Translations under genes and position numbers: made by a program
Shown here: positions 36,018-45,577 of the stretch, in pieces
Numbering within the stretch: position 1 is the first letter of the stretch
Layout of the letters: every line of letters starts with the position of its first letter
Source of the DNA: Burkholderiales bacterium 67-32
Lineage (GTDB): Bacteria; Pseudomonadota; Gammaproteobacteria; Burkholderiales; Burkholderiaceae_B
Assembly (NCBI GenBank): GCA_001898625.1
Contig: MKUP01000006.1
Span: forward strand, 142,296 to 206,295
DNA length: 64,000 nucleotides
Direction of reading: 5' to 3'
Notes under the pieces: generated by a model
What the model was told of the DNA's origin: nothing
Databases searched by the model: none
What the model saw: only the letters and a program-made list of their open reading frames with translations

Positions 36018-38784
36018 AGTGACAAGTATCGAACAGAAGATCGAGCGCTTTATCAGCACGCTCGAAACCATGGGCGGTTCCACCGGGAACCAGCGGTTGC
36101 GCGAGGCATTGGGATGGCAGGAATCCACTTATGACAGCATCAAGCAGCAACTGATCGAGGAGGGGCGGATCATTCCCGGTCGAGGGCGCGGCGGTTCGGT
36201 TGCCCTGGCTACGACAGCCTATACGGCCAACAAAGAATCAGCGACATCGTTGGAAGTACGCGAAGCCGCCGTGCCGTACCTGAAGACAAAAACGAAAGCA
36301 GATTCGTTATCGCGGGACCGAGCAACTGCTACCCCTGTCGCCAAGACGCTTGCCCCGCGCAACGGCGTCGTCAAGAAATCCGACCTCTACAGTTCCATCT
36401 GGGCATCGTGCGATGAACTGCGTGGCGGCATGGATGCCAGCCAGTACAAGGACTATGTCCTGTTCATGCTGTTCATCAAGTACATCAGCGACAAGTACGG
36501 CAACAGCGACGACTTCGCCCCGCCCGTGGTCATTCCACCGGGCGCGTCATTCAAGGACATGGTGGCGCTCAAGGGCAAGGACGACATTGGCGACAGGATC
36601 AACACCCAGGTCATCCAGAAGCTGATCGACGCCAACACCAAGCTGGCACGCAGCGACTTCCCCGACTTCAACGACCCCAACAAGCTCGGCGAAGGCTCAG
36701 CCATGGTCGAACGGCTGGGCAACCTGATCGCCATCTTCGAAAAGCCCGAACTGAACTTCGCCAACAACCGCGCCGACAACGATGACCTGCTTGGCGATGC
36801 CTACGAATACCTGATGCGCCACTTCGCCCAGGATTCCGGTAAGAGCAAGGGCCAGTTCTACACGCCGTCCGAGGTCAGCAGCGTCATCGCTCAGGTGATT
36901 GGCATCTCATACGCCAACACCAAGGCTTCAACCACCGCGTATGACCCGACATGCGGCTCAGGATCGCTGTTGCTGAAAGTGGCTGCTGAGGCAGGTCGGC
37001 AGATCACCCTGGAAGGGCAGGAAAAGGACGTGACCACCGCCGGCCTCGCGCGGATGAACATGATCCTGCACGACTTCCCCAGCGCCACCATCCTCAGCGG
37101 CGACACGCTGGTGAACCCCAAGTTCAAGGATGGCGAACAACTGCGTGCTTACGACTACGTGGTTGCCAATCCGCCGTTTTCCGACAAGAAGTGGTCCACC
37201 GGCCTCAACCCGGCCAACGACCCATACCACCGTTTCACCTGGGGCGAGCCGCCCGCCAAACAGGGCGATTACGCCTACCTGCTGCACGTCATCCGCAGCA
37301 TGAAGGCCACCACCGGCAAGGGCGCCGTCATCCTGCCGCACGGCGTGCTGTTCCGTGGCAATGCCGAGGCCCATATCCGCAGACACTTAGTGCGCTCCGG
37401 CATGCTCAAGGGCATTATCGGCCTGCCTGCCAACCTGTTCTACGGCACTGGCATCCCCGCCTGCATCCTGGTGCTGGACAAGGAAAACGCCAGCGCCCGC
37501 AAGGGCATCTTCATGATCGACGCCAGCAAAGGCTTCATCAAGGACGGCCCCAAGAACCGCCTGCGCGAGCAGGACATCCACCGCATTGTCGATGCCTTCC
37601 GCCGTAGCGCGGACGAGCCGCGCTATGCCCGTATGGTGCCGCTGGATGAAATCGCCAGCGAAAAGAACGACTACAACCTCAACCTGCCACGCTATATCGA
37701 CAGCAGCGAACCGGAAGACCTGCACGACATCGATGCCCACCTCAACGGCGGCATTCCCGAGCGCGACATCGACGCTTTTGCCGCCGATTGGCAGGAAATG
37801 CCTGCCCTGCGCCAGGCGCTGTTCGAGGCTGAGCGCCCCGGTTATGCGCGACTGCGCCAGCCGATGGCCGAAGTGCGTTCCGTCATCCTCGCCCACCCGC
37901 AGTTCCAGCAATTCCGCAGCAAGGTGGAAACCCTATTCGGCAAATGGCAGCAGGCCGTCATGCCGCTGCTCACCGGCATCCAGCCCGGCGACAAACCCAA
38001 GGCGCTGATAGTGCAGGTCTCTGAAACCCTGCTCACTACCTTCCACGCTGCGCCGTTGCTCGACCCCTACGACATCTACCAGCACCTGATGGACTACTGG
38101 GCCGAAACTATGCAGGACGACGCCTACCTGGTCGCCGCCGACGGCTGGAAGGCGCTGCCCCGGCGCATCGTGGAAACCGACAAGAAGGGCAAGACCAAGG
38201 ACAAGGGCTGGACCTGCGATTTGCTGCCCAAACAATACATTGTCGCCCGCTACTTCGCCGCCGAGCAGGCCGAACTGGACGCGAAACAGGCCGAGCTTGA
38301 TAGCGTCGCCAGCCAGATCGCCGAACTGGAGGAAGAACACAGTGGAGAAGACGGTGCCTTCGCAGGCTTCGACAAGATCAACGCCGCGCAGGTGAAAGAT
38401 CGCCTCGCCGAGATTGGCGATGATCCCGATAGCGCCGACGAACGCGCCGTGCTCAAGCAGTGGCAGCAACTCAGCACCCGTGAAGCCGCGCTGAAGAAAA
38501 CCGTCAAAACGCTGGAGGCGGAACTCGACCGGCAAGCCCACGACCACTACGCCACCCTCAGCGAAGCCGAGGTCAAGAAGCTGGTGGTAGAAGACAAATG
38601 GCTGGATCGCCTGCAAGCCGATGTGCAGCAGGAATTGGATCGCATCTCGCAAACCCTCGCCCAGCGCATCCGCGAACTGGCCGAACGCTACGGCACCCCG
38701 CTGCCTAGGTTGGAAGATGAAGTGGCAGTCCTCAGTGCGAAGGTGGAAGCGCACCTGAAGAACATGGGGGCGGTATGGAAGTGA
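36007..38784 (+). CDS. hsdM: Type I restriction-modification methyltransferase HsdM
   Basis: 925 aa, much longer than the common 500-ish form. Residues 1-70 look like a small winged-helix module (LREALGWQESTYDSIKQQLIEEGRIIPGRGRGG). The HsdM N-domain follows (SSIWASCDELRGGMDASQYKDYVLFMLFIKYISDKYG). The methyltransferase core has motif I DPTCGSGSLL (about 314-323) and motif IV NPPF (about 388-391) for N6-adenine. The last 200 residues are charged and coiled-coil-like, rich in Glu and Lys. It overlaps fic upstream (11 bp) and hsdS downstream (10 bp). Confidence 0.95.
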   Translation: MDIEVTSIEQKIERFISTLETMGGSTGNQRLREALGWQESTYDSIKQQLIEEGRIIPGRGRGGSVALATTAYTANKESATSLEVREAAVPYLKTKTKADSLSRDRATATPVAKTLAPRNGVVKKSDLYSSIWASCDELRGGMDASQYKDYVLFMLFIKYISDKYGNSDDFAPPVVIPPGASFKDMVALKGKDDIGDRINTQVIQKLIDANTKLARSDFPDFNDPNKLGEGSAMVERLGNLIAIFEKPELNFANNRADNDDLLGDAYEYLMRHFAQDSGKSKGQFYTPSEVSSVIAQVIGISYANTKASTTAYDPTCGSGSLLLKVAAEAGRQITLEGQEKDVTTAGLARMNMILHDFPSATILSGDTLVNPKFKDGEQLRAYDYVVANPPFSDKKWSTGLNPANDPYHRFTWGEPPAKQGDYAYLLHVIRSMKATTGKGAVILPHGVLFRGNAEAHIRRHLVRSGMLKGIIGLPANLFYGTGIPACILVLDKENASARKGIFMIDASKGFIKDGPKNRLREQDIHRIVDAFRRSADEPRYARMVPLDEIASEKNDYNLNLPRYIDSSEPEDLHDIDAHLNGGIPERDIDAFAADWQEMPALRQALFEAERPGYARLRQPMAEVRSVILAHPQFQQFRSKVETLFGKWQQAVMPLLTGIQPGDKPKALIVQVSETLLTTFHAAPLLDPYDIYQHLMDYWAETMQDDAYLVAADGWKALPRRIVETDKKGKTKDKGWTCDLLPKQYIVARYFAAEQAELDAKQAELDSVASQIAELEEEHSGEDGAFAGFDKINAAQVKDRLAEIGDDPDSADERAVLKQWQQLSTREAALKKTVKTLEAELDRQAHDHYATLSEAEVKKLVVEDKWLDRLQADVQQELDRISQTLAQRIRELAERYGTPLPRLEDEVAVLSAKVEAHLKNMGAVWK

Positions 38785-40679
38785 AGCCGGGATACAAGCG
38801 GACGGAAGTGGGAGTGATTCCGGAGGATTGGAGTACGGCAGTACTCGGAGATGTTTGTGAATTTGAAAATGGTGATCGTGGTAGCAATTATCCATCTCCT
38901 AACTCATTCAAAGCTATCGGCGTTCCATTCATAAACGCCGGACATCTTTTGAACGGAAAAATTAGTCTTTCTTCTATGGACTACATCACAGAGGAGAGTT
39001 ATGCCCGGCTGGGGGGAGGAAAGGTCAAGGCTGGAGATACATTATTTTGCCTTCGTGGATCACTTGGAAAATTTGGAACTATTCCTCCTAACTTTGGTAA
39101 GGGAGCTATTGCAAGCTCCTTAATTATTGTGCGAAGGAAATTTGGGGGCGTAGTTCAAGATTACTTGAGCAGTTATTTTTCTTCTGATCTATGCGCAAGA
39201 ATGATCGAAAAATGGGCTGGTGGAGCTGCACAGCCAAATCTTGGCGCACAGGACTTAGCTAGATTTTCTATTCCGCTCCCTCCTACAGAGGCTGAACAAC
39301 GCACCATCGCCACCGCCCTCGGCGATATGGACGCCCTGCTGGACGGGCTGGATCACCTGATCGCCAAAAAACGCGCCATCAAACAGGCCACCATGCAGCA
39401 ACTGCTCACCGGCCAAGCCCGCCTGCCGGGATTTGGTGGGAAGTGGGAGGTGAAGCAGTTGGGAGATCATCTGACCTTCCTGAAGAACGGTGTGAATTCG
39501 CGTGCCGAGCTTTCTTACAGCGAAGATGTTCGATACTTGCATTACGGCGACATTCACGGGTCTTCGCGAGTGGAGCTCAACCCCGCCAACGTAGAAATGC
39601 CTTGTCTCCCGCGCGCCAAGGCAAGTCGTTTGGACCGCCTGCAAAACGGCGACCTTATTTTTGCTGACGCATCTGAGGATATGGATGGCGTTGGTAAATC
39701 TGTTGAAATCCAAAATGCAACAGGCATCGAACTGGTCTCGGGGCTGCACACCATTGCAATCAGGTTTGACAAGAGTGTGCTGGCAGATGGTTTCAAAGCC
39801 TATATTCAGTTCATCCCGAAATTCCGTGCTCACCTTCGGCAGCTTGCAGCCGGCACAAAGGTATATGCGACGAATCGAACACATATCGCCAGCGTCGAAC
39901 TGAGACTTCCTGGTATTCGCGAGCAGCAGGCGATTTCCGCTTTGCTCTCCGACATGGATGCTGAGATCGCCGCCCTCGCAACCCGCCGCGCCAAGACCCG
40001 CGCCCTCAAGCAGGCCATGATGCAGGAGCTGCTGACTGGTAGGACGCGGTTGGTAATACCTGATGCCAAACCGGTTGGCGAGGTGGCGGCGCAAACAGAA
40101 GGACGCAAGGCGAACGTCCATTTCCTGAGAAGCGTGCTGGCAGCCGAAATCATCGATCAGTTGCACGATCAGCCGACCTTTGGCCACGTCAAGTTCGAGA
40201 AGATGATGTTCCTTGCCGAACACCTGTGTCAGGTGGATACCGGCTCTACTTACCGCCGCAAGGCCGCTGGCCCATATGACAACCGGGCACTTCGCTCGAT
40301 AGACAGTCAGTTGCAGAAGCAGCAATGGTTCGAGGCGCGAAAGCAAGAAGGCCGTTACCAGTACGTACCACTGGCGAAGCGTGGCGGTCACAAACCGTAC
40401 TTCGAGCGGCATTTTTCCGGAGTTGGCGAAACTCTTGAGAAGATTCTGAGCGCCTTCAAGACTGCTAAAACGGAGCAGTGCGAAATCGTCGCCACCTTGC
40501 TGGCGGCGTGGAGCGATTTGCTGCGTGAGAAAGGAGCCGTCTCCGATGAAATGATCGTGCACGAGGTGCTGCACAATTGGCACGAAGCTAAGCAGCGGAT
40601 ACTTGAGGATCGCTGGCTGATGGCTCTTGGCTGGATGCGAGAGAAAGGTTTTGTGCCGAAGGGAGCGACATTGCCATGA
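38775..40679 (+). CDS. hsdS: Type I restriction-modification specificity subunit HsdS with C-terminal extension
   Basis: 634 aa. Two target-recognition domains, each followed by a conserved helical spacer (RTIATALGDMDALLDGLDHLIAKKRAIKQATMQQLLTG, and QQAISALLSDMDAEIAALATRRAKTRALKQAMMQELLTG). TRD1 (bases 38850-39280) is strikingly AT-rich against the rest of the gene, a sign of domain exchange. After about residue 440 there is an extra 190-residue segment (HVKFEKMMFLAEHLCQVD...GPYDNRALRSIDSQL) not needed for specificity; the K-x2-K-x-L-x-AE...GPYD pattern recalls SocA/Panacea-type proteins, low certainty. ATGA overlap with the next gene. Confidence 0.93.
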   Translation: MEVKPGYKRTEVGVIPEDWSTAVLGDVCEFENGDRGSNYPSPNSFKAIGVPFINAGHLLNGKISLSSMDYITEESYARLGGGKVKAGDTLFCLRGSLGKFGTIPPNFGKGAIASSLIIVRRKFGGVVQDYLSSYFSSDLCARMIEKWAGGAAQPNLGAQDLARFSIPLPPTEAEQRTIATALGDMDALLDGLDHLIAKKRAIKQATMQQLLTGQARLPGFGGKWEVKQLGDHLTFLKNGVNSRAELSYSEDVRYLHYGDIHGSSRVELNPANVEMPCLPRAKASRLDRLQNGDLIFADASEDMDGVGKSVEIQNATGIELVSGLHTIAIRFDKSVLADGFKAYIQFIPKFRAHLRQLAAGTKVYATNRTHIASVELRLPGIREQQAISALLSDMDAEIAALATRRAKTRALKQAMMQELLTGRTRLVIPDAKPVGEVAAQTEGRKANVHFLRSVLAAEIIDQLHDQPTFGHVKFEKMMFLAEHLCQVDTGSTYRRKAAGPYDNRALRSIDSQLQKQQWFEARKQEGRYQYVPLAKRGGHKPYFERHFSGVGETLEKILSAFKTAKTEQCEIVATLLAAWSDLLREKGAVSDEMIVHEVLHNWHEAKQRILEDRWLMALGWMREKGFVPKGATLP

Positions 40680-41731
40680 CTGACAAGCCCGCCTCACTAA
40701 TTCCAGCCCCACAAGGCTACGCCGACTGGCTGTCCGACCTGAAGGGTCGCATCCACACCGCGCAGCAGCGTGCGGTGCTGGCGGTCAACCGGGAACTGGT
40801 GAGCCTTTACTGGCAAATCGGCCGCGACATTCTGGCGCGGCAGGCCGAACAGGGTTGGGGTGCCAAGGTGATCGATCGGTTGGCGCATGATCTGCGCACG
40901 GCGTTCCCGGAGATGAAAGGTTTTTCGCCGCGCAACCTCAAGTACATGCGTGCGTTTGCCGAGGCCTGGCCGGACGCTGAAATTGTGCAGCAGGCTGCTG
41001 CACAATTGCCCTGGGGTCACAACTTGGTATTGCTGGATCGCCTGAAAGCGTCAACGGAGCGCCTGGCCTATGCCCGCGCCGCCATCGAACATGGCTGGTC
41101 GCGGAATATGTTGAACATCCATATCGAAACCCGCCTGCTGGAGCGCACGGGCAAAGCCGTTACCAACTTCGTTCAGCGCCTGCCCGCGCCGCAGTCCGAT
41201 CTGGCCATTGAGTCGCTGAAAGACCCGTACCGCTTCGATTTCCTCGGCCTGGGCGATGAAGCACAGGAGCGCGAGATCGAAAGCGCGCTGGTGCAGCACG
41301 TCACTGATTTCCTGCTGGAGCTGGGTGCGGGCTTCGCGTTCGTTGGCCGGCAGGTGTTGCTGGACGTGGGTGGCGAGGAGTTCTTCATCGACCTGTTGTT
41401 CTACCACCTCAAGCTGCGCTGTTACGTGGTGATCGAACTGAAGGCAGGCAAGTTCAAGCCCGAGCACCTGGGACAACTGGGCTTTTACCTGACGGCGGTG
41501 GATCGGCAGGTGAAGCACGCGCAGGACAACCCGAGCATTGGCCTGCTGCTGTGCAAGAGCAAAAACAAGGTGGTGGCCGAGTACGCCCTGGGCGACAAGT
41601 CGCAGCCTATGGGCATTGCCGAATACAAACTGGTGGAATCCCTGCCGCAAGAGCTGCAAACCAGCCTGCCGACGATCGAACAGATCGAGCGGGAGCTGGG
41701 CAAGCCCATGGATGATGGCACCGAGGAATGA
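40676..41731 (+). CDS. YhcG/DUF1016 family PD-(D/E)xK nuclease
   Basis: 351 aa. N-terminal DUF1016 region (GRIHTAQQRAVLAVNRELVSLYWQIGRDILARQAEQGWGAKVIDRLAHDLRTAFPEMKGFSPRNLKYMRAF) and a C-terminal nuclease-like domain with IDLLFYHLKLRCYVVIELKAGKFKPEHLGQLGFYL, where Asp and E-x-K fit the active site. Such genes often sit inside type I R-M loci; the role is unsettled. Coupled to hsdS by ATGA and followed at once by hsdR. Confidence 0.92.
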   Translation: MTDKPASLIPAPQGYADWLSDLKGRIHTAQQRAVLAVNRELVSLYWQIGRDILARQAEQGWGAKVIDRLAHDLRTAFPEMKGFSPRNLKYMRAFAEAWPDAEIVQQAAAQLPWGHNLVLLDRLKASTERLAYARAAIEHGWSRNMLNIHIETRLLERTGKAVTNFVQRLPAPQSDLAIESLKDPYRFDFLGLGDEAQEREIESALVQHVTDFLLELGAGFAFVGRQVLLDVGGEEFFIDLLFYHLKLRCYVVIELKAGKFKPEHLGQLGFYLTAVDRQVKHAQDNPSIGLLLCKSKNKVVAEYALGDKSQPMGIAEYKLVESLPQELQTSLPTIEQIERELGKPMDDGTEE

Positions 41732-41735
41732 TGCG

Positions 41736-44700
41736 ATGACCCAACCCATGGCGCGCTCCGAGCGCAACAGCCAAAACCGCGTTGCCCGGCTGTTCACCAC
41801 CCCACCGGTCAATGGCGGCCTGGGCTACGAGCACCTGGGCAACTGGAGCAAGCGCGATCACAACCGCGCCATCGAAGTCGATCTGCTGCGCGCCAACCTG
41901 TCTGCTCGTGGTTATTCGCCATCCCACATCAGCGCTGCTTTGCAGAAGCTGGAAGTCGCCGTGGATGTCACCGGCATCACGCCCTATCAGGCCAATCTGC
42001 GCACCTACCAGTTACTTCGCTATGGCGTGCCGGTGCAGATCGCGGCGGGCCAATCGCATGAGACAGTGCAGTTGATCGACTGGGCGCAGCCCGAGCGCAA
42101 TCACTTCGCGCTGGCTGAGGAAGTGACGCTGCGGGGCGGGAGCACCCGTCGGCCGGACATCGTTCTGTACATCAATGGCTTGGCGGTGGCGGTGATCGAG
42201 CTCAAGCGCAGCTCGGTTGATGTGGGCGATGGTATTCGCCAGTTATGCAGCAATCAGGAGGAAACCTTCAATCAGGGCTTCTTCAGCACCGTGCAGTTGC
42301 TGCTGGCGGGCAGCGATGCGCAAGGTTTGCGCTACGGCACCACCGGCACACCGGAACAGTTCTTCGTGCAGTGGAAGGATGAACAACCGTCAGCCATGGC
42401 AACAGCGGGCGCGTTGCTGGATCGTCCGTTGGTTCAGATGTGCGAGAAGGCGCGGTTGCTGGATTTGATCCGCAACTTCGTGATCTTCGATGCGGGTTTC
42501 AAGAAGGTGCCCCGGCAACACCAGTACCAGGGCCTCAAGGCCGCGCAGGAACGCATCGCCAAACGCGAGGGTGGCGTGATCTGGCACACCCAGGGTAGCG
42601 GCAAGAGTATCCTGATGGTGTTGTTGGCGAAGTGGTTGCTGGAACACGACCCGCAGGCGCGGGTGCTGGTGGTGACCGACCGCGACGAGCTGGACAAGCA
42701 GATTGAAGGCGTGATGCGCAATGCCGGGGTGATCGGCGAGGGATCGGCTCCTCCGCGCATCACCTCACGCGCGGACTTCGTGCAAAAACTCAGTGCCACC
42801 ACACCACGCTTGTTGTGCGCATTGATCCACAAGTTCGATGCGGCTGATCTCAAGGGTGTGCCACCGCCTATCCATGGGCGTTTCTATGTGTTCGTGGACG
42901 AGTGCCACCGCACCCAAGGCGGCAACATGAACAAGCAGATGAAGCGCTGGCTGGCCGACGCCATCTTCATCGGCTTCACCGGCACGCCGCTGTTGCGCAA
43001 GGATCGGCAAACCACCCGCGAAGTGTTCGGCACGTATATCCACACCTACAAGTTCCACGAAGCGGTGGCCGACAAGGTGGTGCTGGATTTGAAATACGAG
43101 GCCCGTGATGTGCCGCAGCGACTGACTTCACGCAAGGCCATCGATGCCTGGTTCGAGAAGAAAACGCGCGGACTAAACAACTTCCAGAAATCCATCCTGC
43201 GCAAGCGCTGGGCCACGATGGAAGAGCTGATGAGCGCCAAGGAGCGCAAGGATCGCATCGTCGCCAACCTCATCGAGGATTTCAGCCTCAAGCCTCGCCT
43301 GGACAATGATCGTGGCACGGCGATCCTGGTGGCGGCTTCGATCTATGATGCCTGCCATTACCTCCGGTTGTTTCAGAACACGCATTTCGGCCCCCATGTG
43401 GGCATCATCACCTCGTACGAACCCAACCCGGTTGCCATCTCGAAAGAATCGGCCGGTAGCGACGAACGCTACAAATACGACACCTACAAGCAGCATGTGC
43501 TGCGCGCCGGCCAGACTACCAAACAGTACGAAGACGAAACCAAGCGACGCTTCATCGAAGAGCCTGCCAGCATGAAGCTGCTGATCGTGGTCAGCAAGCT
43601 GCTCACCGGTTTCGATGCACCCAGCTGCTCCTACATCTACCTGGACAACGAACTGCACGACCATAACCTGTTCCAGGCCATCTGCCGTACCAACCGGCTT
43701 GACGGTGACGACAAGGACTATGGCCATATCGTCGATTACAAGGAGCTGTTCGGTGACGTGCAACAGGCCATTGCGGTGTACAGCTCCGACGAACTGGACA
43801 TCGACACAGGCAACGGCGGCGAAAACAACGTCCACCTGAAGAACTGGCTGGAGGAAGGCCGCAAGCAGCTGGACGAAGCCCGTGAAACGCTGCATTACCT
43901 GTGCGAGCCGGTTCCGCAGCCGCGAGATCTTGAGCAGTTCATCCACTATTTCTGCGGCCACGCTGGTAATTCGGAGGCGCTGCTGGAAAGCGAGGCGCTG
44001 CGCATTGCCTTCTACAAGGCGGTGGCGACCTATCTGCGTGCCTTCGCGGACATCGCTCAGAACCTGACCGAGGCGGGTTACTCAGACAGCGAAGCTGACA
44101 CCTTGCGGCGAGAAACCGAGTTCTATGCCGAAGTGCGTTCGGCCATCAAGCATTACAGCGGCGAAGAGCTGGACATCAAGCCCTATGAGGCCGACATGCG
44201 TCACCTCATCAACACCTATATCCAGGCCGAGCCAGCGCAGGCGTTGGGCGAGTTGGCCGAACTGTCGCTGACCGAGCTGATTATCGAGACCGGCATCCAC
44301 AATGCCATCGCCAAGAAGCTCAACGAGAAGGGCAAGCTGTCGAAGAACGCCATTGCGGAAACCATCATCAACAACGTCCGCAAGACCATCATCCGAGATC
44401 GCCTGACCGACCCGCGCTTTTATGAGCAGATGTCCAAGCTACTCGATGACTTGATCCAGCAAAGCCGTGAAGGCACTGAGGCTTACGAAGCATTCTTGAG
44501 CAAGGCGGAAGACATCCTGAAGAAGCACCGCGCGAAACAACACGACATCGATGAACCTGCCATGTTGCACGGCAATGCAGGTGCGCTGGTGATTTATCGC
44601 AATCTTCCTGACATCATTTCCAGCGATGTGCTGCCCGATGCGGGTGGTGTAGTCAAAGAGCCACAGGCCGAATACGGAGACCTGTTGGCCTTGCTGGCGC

Positions 44701-44861
44701 TGAAGATCGATCGTGTGATGCGTGACGAAGCCCCGGCAGGATGGCGTGGCGATGAAGCCAAGGAGCGCATCGTGCAGAATTTCCTGCATCCGTTGACCGG
44801 ACGCAACCGCGAGGCCACGCTAAAACTATTCGATTTGCTGAGAAATCAGCCGAACTACTGA
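41736..44861 (+). CDS. hsdR: Type I restriction endonuclease subunit HsdR
   Basis: 1041 aa. Nuclease domain PD-x(n)-ELK at about 139-157 (RRPDIVLYINGLAVAVIELKRSS). SF2 translocase with Walker A QGSGKS (about 286-292), VDECHR motif II (about 386-391) and FTGTPLL motif III. The C-terminal helical part binds the HsdMS complex. Start MTQPMARSERN with GAGGA 9 bases upstream; the stop shares a base with the next start. With HsdM and HsdS it makes a complete restriction enzyme. Confidence 0.95.
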   Translation: MTQPMARSERNSQNRVARLFTTPPVNGGLGYEHLGNWSKRDHNRAIEVDLLRANLSARGYSPSHISAALQKLEVAVDVTGITPYQANLRTYQLLRYGVPVQIAAGQSHETVQLIDWAQPERNHFALAEEVTLRGGSTRRPDIVLYINGLAVAVIELKRSSVDVGDGIRQLCSNQEETFNQGFFSTVQLLLAGSDAQGLRYGTTGTPEQFFVQWKDEQPSAMATAGALLDRPLVQMCEKARLLDLIRNFVIFDAGFKKVPRQHQYQGLKAAQERIAKREGGVIWHTQGSGKSILMVLLAKWLLEHDPQARVLVVTDRDELDKQIEGVMRNAGVIGEGSAPPRITSRADFVQKLSATTPRLLCALIHKFDAADLKGVPPPIHGRFYVFVDECHRTQGGNMNKQMKRWLADAIFIGFTGTPLLRKDRQTTREVFGTYIHTYKFHEAVADKVVLDLKYEARDVPQRLTSRKAIDAWFEKKTRGLNNFQKSILRKRWATMEELMSAKERKDRIVANLIEDFSLKPRLDNDRGTAILVAASIYDACHYLRLFQNTHFGPHVGIITSYEPNPVAISKESAGSDERYKYDTYKQHVLRAGQTTKQYEDETKRRFIEEPASMKLLIVVSKLLTGFDAPSCSYIYLDNELHDHNLFQAICRTNRLDGDDKDYGHIVDYKELFGDVQQAIAVYSSDELDIDTGNGGENNVHLKNWLEEGRKQLDEARETLHYLCEPVPQPRDLEQFIHYFCGHAGNSEALLESEALRIAFYKAVATYLRAFADIAQNLTEAGYSDSEADTLRRETEFYAEVRSAIKHYSGEELDIKPYEADMRHLINTYIQAEPAQALGELAELSLTELIIETGIHNAIAKKLNEKGKLSKNAIAETIINNVRKTIIRDRLTDPRFYEQMSKLLDDLIQQSREGTEAYEAFLSKAEDILKKHRAKQHDIDEPAMLHGNAGALVIYRNLPDIISSDVLPDAGGVVKEPQAEYGDLLALLALKIDRVMRDEAPAGWRGDEAKERIVQNFLHPLTGRNREATLKLFDLLRNQPNY

Positions 44862-45571
44862 TGACGCAGACGCACATACGTCTGGGGGAACTAGACATCG
44901 CCGTCACGTTCAAGGCCGTGAAGAATGTCCATCTTTCCGTGCATCCGCCCGAGGGGGTGGTAACGCTGGTGGCACCAACGGGCACACGGCTGGAAGTGGC
45001 TCGAGCCTATGCCGTTTCCAAGCTGCGTTGGATTCGCCAGCAACAGGCGCAATTGCAGGCACAGTCCCGCGAAACTCCTCGCCAGTTCGTTACCAGGGAA
45101 AGCCATTACATTTGGGGACGCCGCTATCTGCTATCGGTGCTGGAGCGCGATGCCCCGCCTAAGGTGAAGATGGATCACAGGCGCATCACCTTGTTTGTGC
45201 GCCCCGGCACCAACGCAGCCAAGCGCGAAGCCATCTATCAACGCTGGCAACGCGGTTTGCTACACCAAGCTATTTCACCCCTGATCGAATACTGGGAGCC
45301 GCGTATCGGCGTGAAGGTCAATGGCTACTTCCTGCAACGGATGAAAACCAAATGGGGTAGTTGCAATCATCGCCAGGCTCACATTCGGCTCAACACGGAA
45401 CTGGCCAAGAAGCCTCGTGACTTGCTTGAATATGTGATCGTGCATGAAATGATCCATCTGATCGAACCGACGCACAGTGAGCAGTTCATATCGTTGCTGA
45501 CCCAACACTATCCTGCCTGGCGGGATGCTCGTGCGGAACTGAACGCGCTGCCGCTGGGACAGACTGTTTGA
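44861..45571 (+). CDS. YgjP/SprT-like M48-type metallopeptidase (DUF45)
   Basis: 236 aa. Zinc-protease motif VIVHEMIHLIEPTHSEQF with HExxH at about residues 195-199 and a later HSEQF. The N-terminal half is the DUF45 beta domain (VRPGTNAAKREAIYQRW). Last gene of the defence operon, TGATG junction with hsdR. A protease placed after hsdR could remove the restriction subunit when needed (alleviation) or activate it; this is inference. Confidence 0.92.
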   Translation: MTQTHIRLGELDIAVTFKAVKNVHLSVHPPEGVVTLVAPTGTRLEVARAYAVSKLRWIRQQQAQLQAQSRETPRQFVTRESHYIWGRRYLLSVLERDAPPKVKMDHRRITLFVRPGTNAAKREAIYQRWQRGLLHQAISPLIEYWEPRIGVKVNGYFLQRMKTKWGSCNHRQAHIRLNTELAKKPRDLLEYVIVHEMIHLIEPTHSEQFISLLTQHYPAWRDARAELNALPLGQTV

Positions 45572-45577
45572 ATATTG

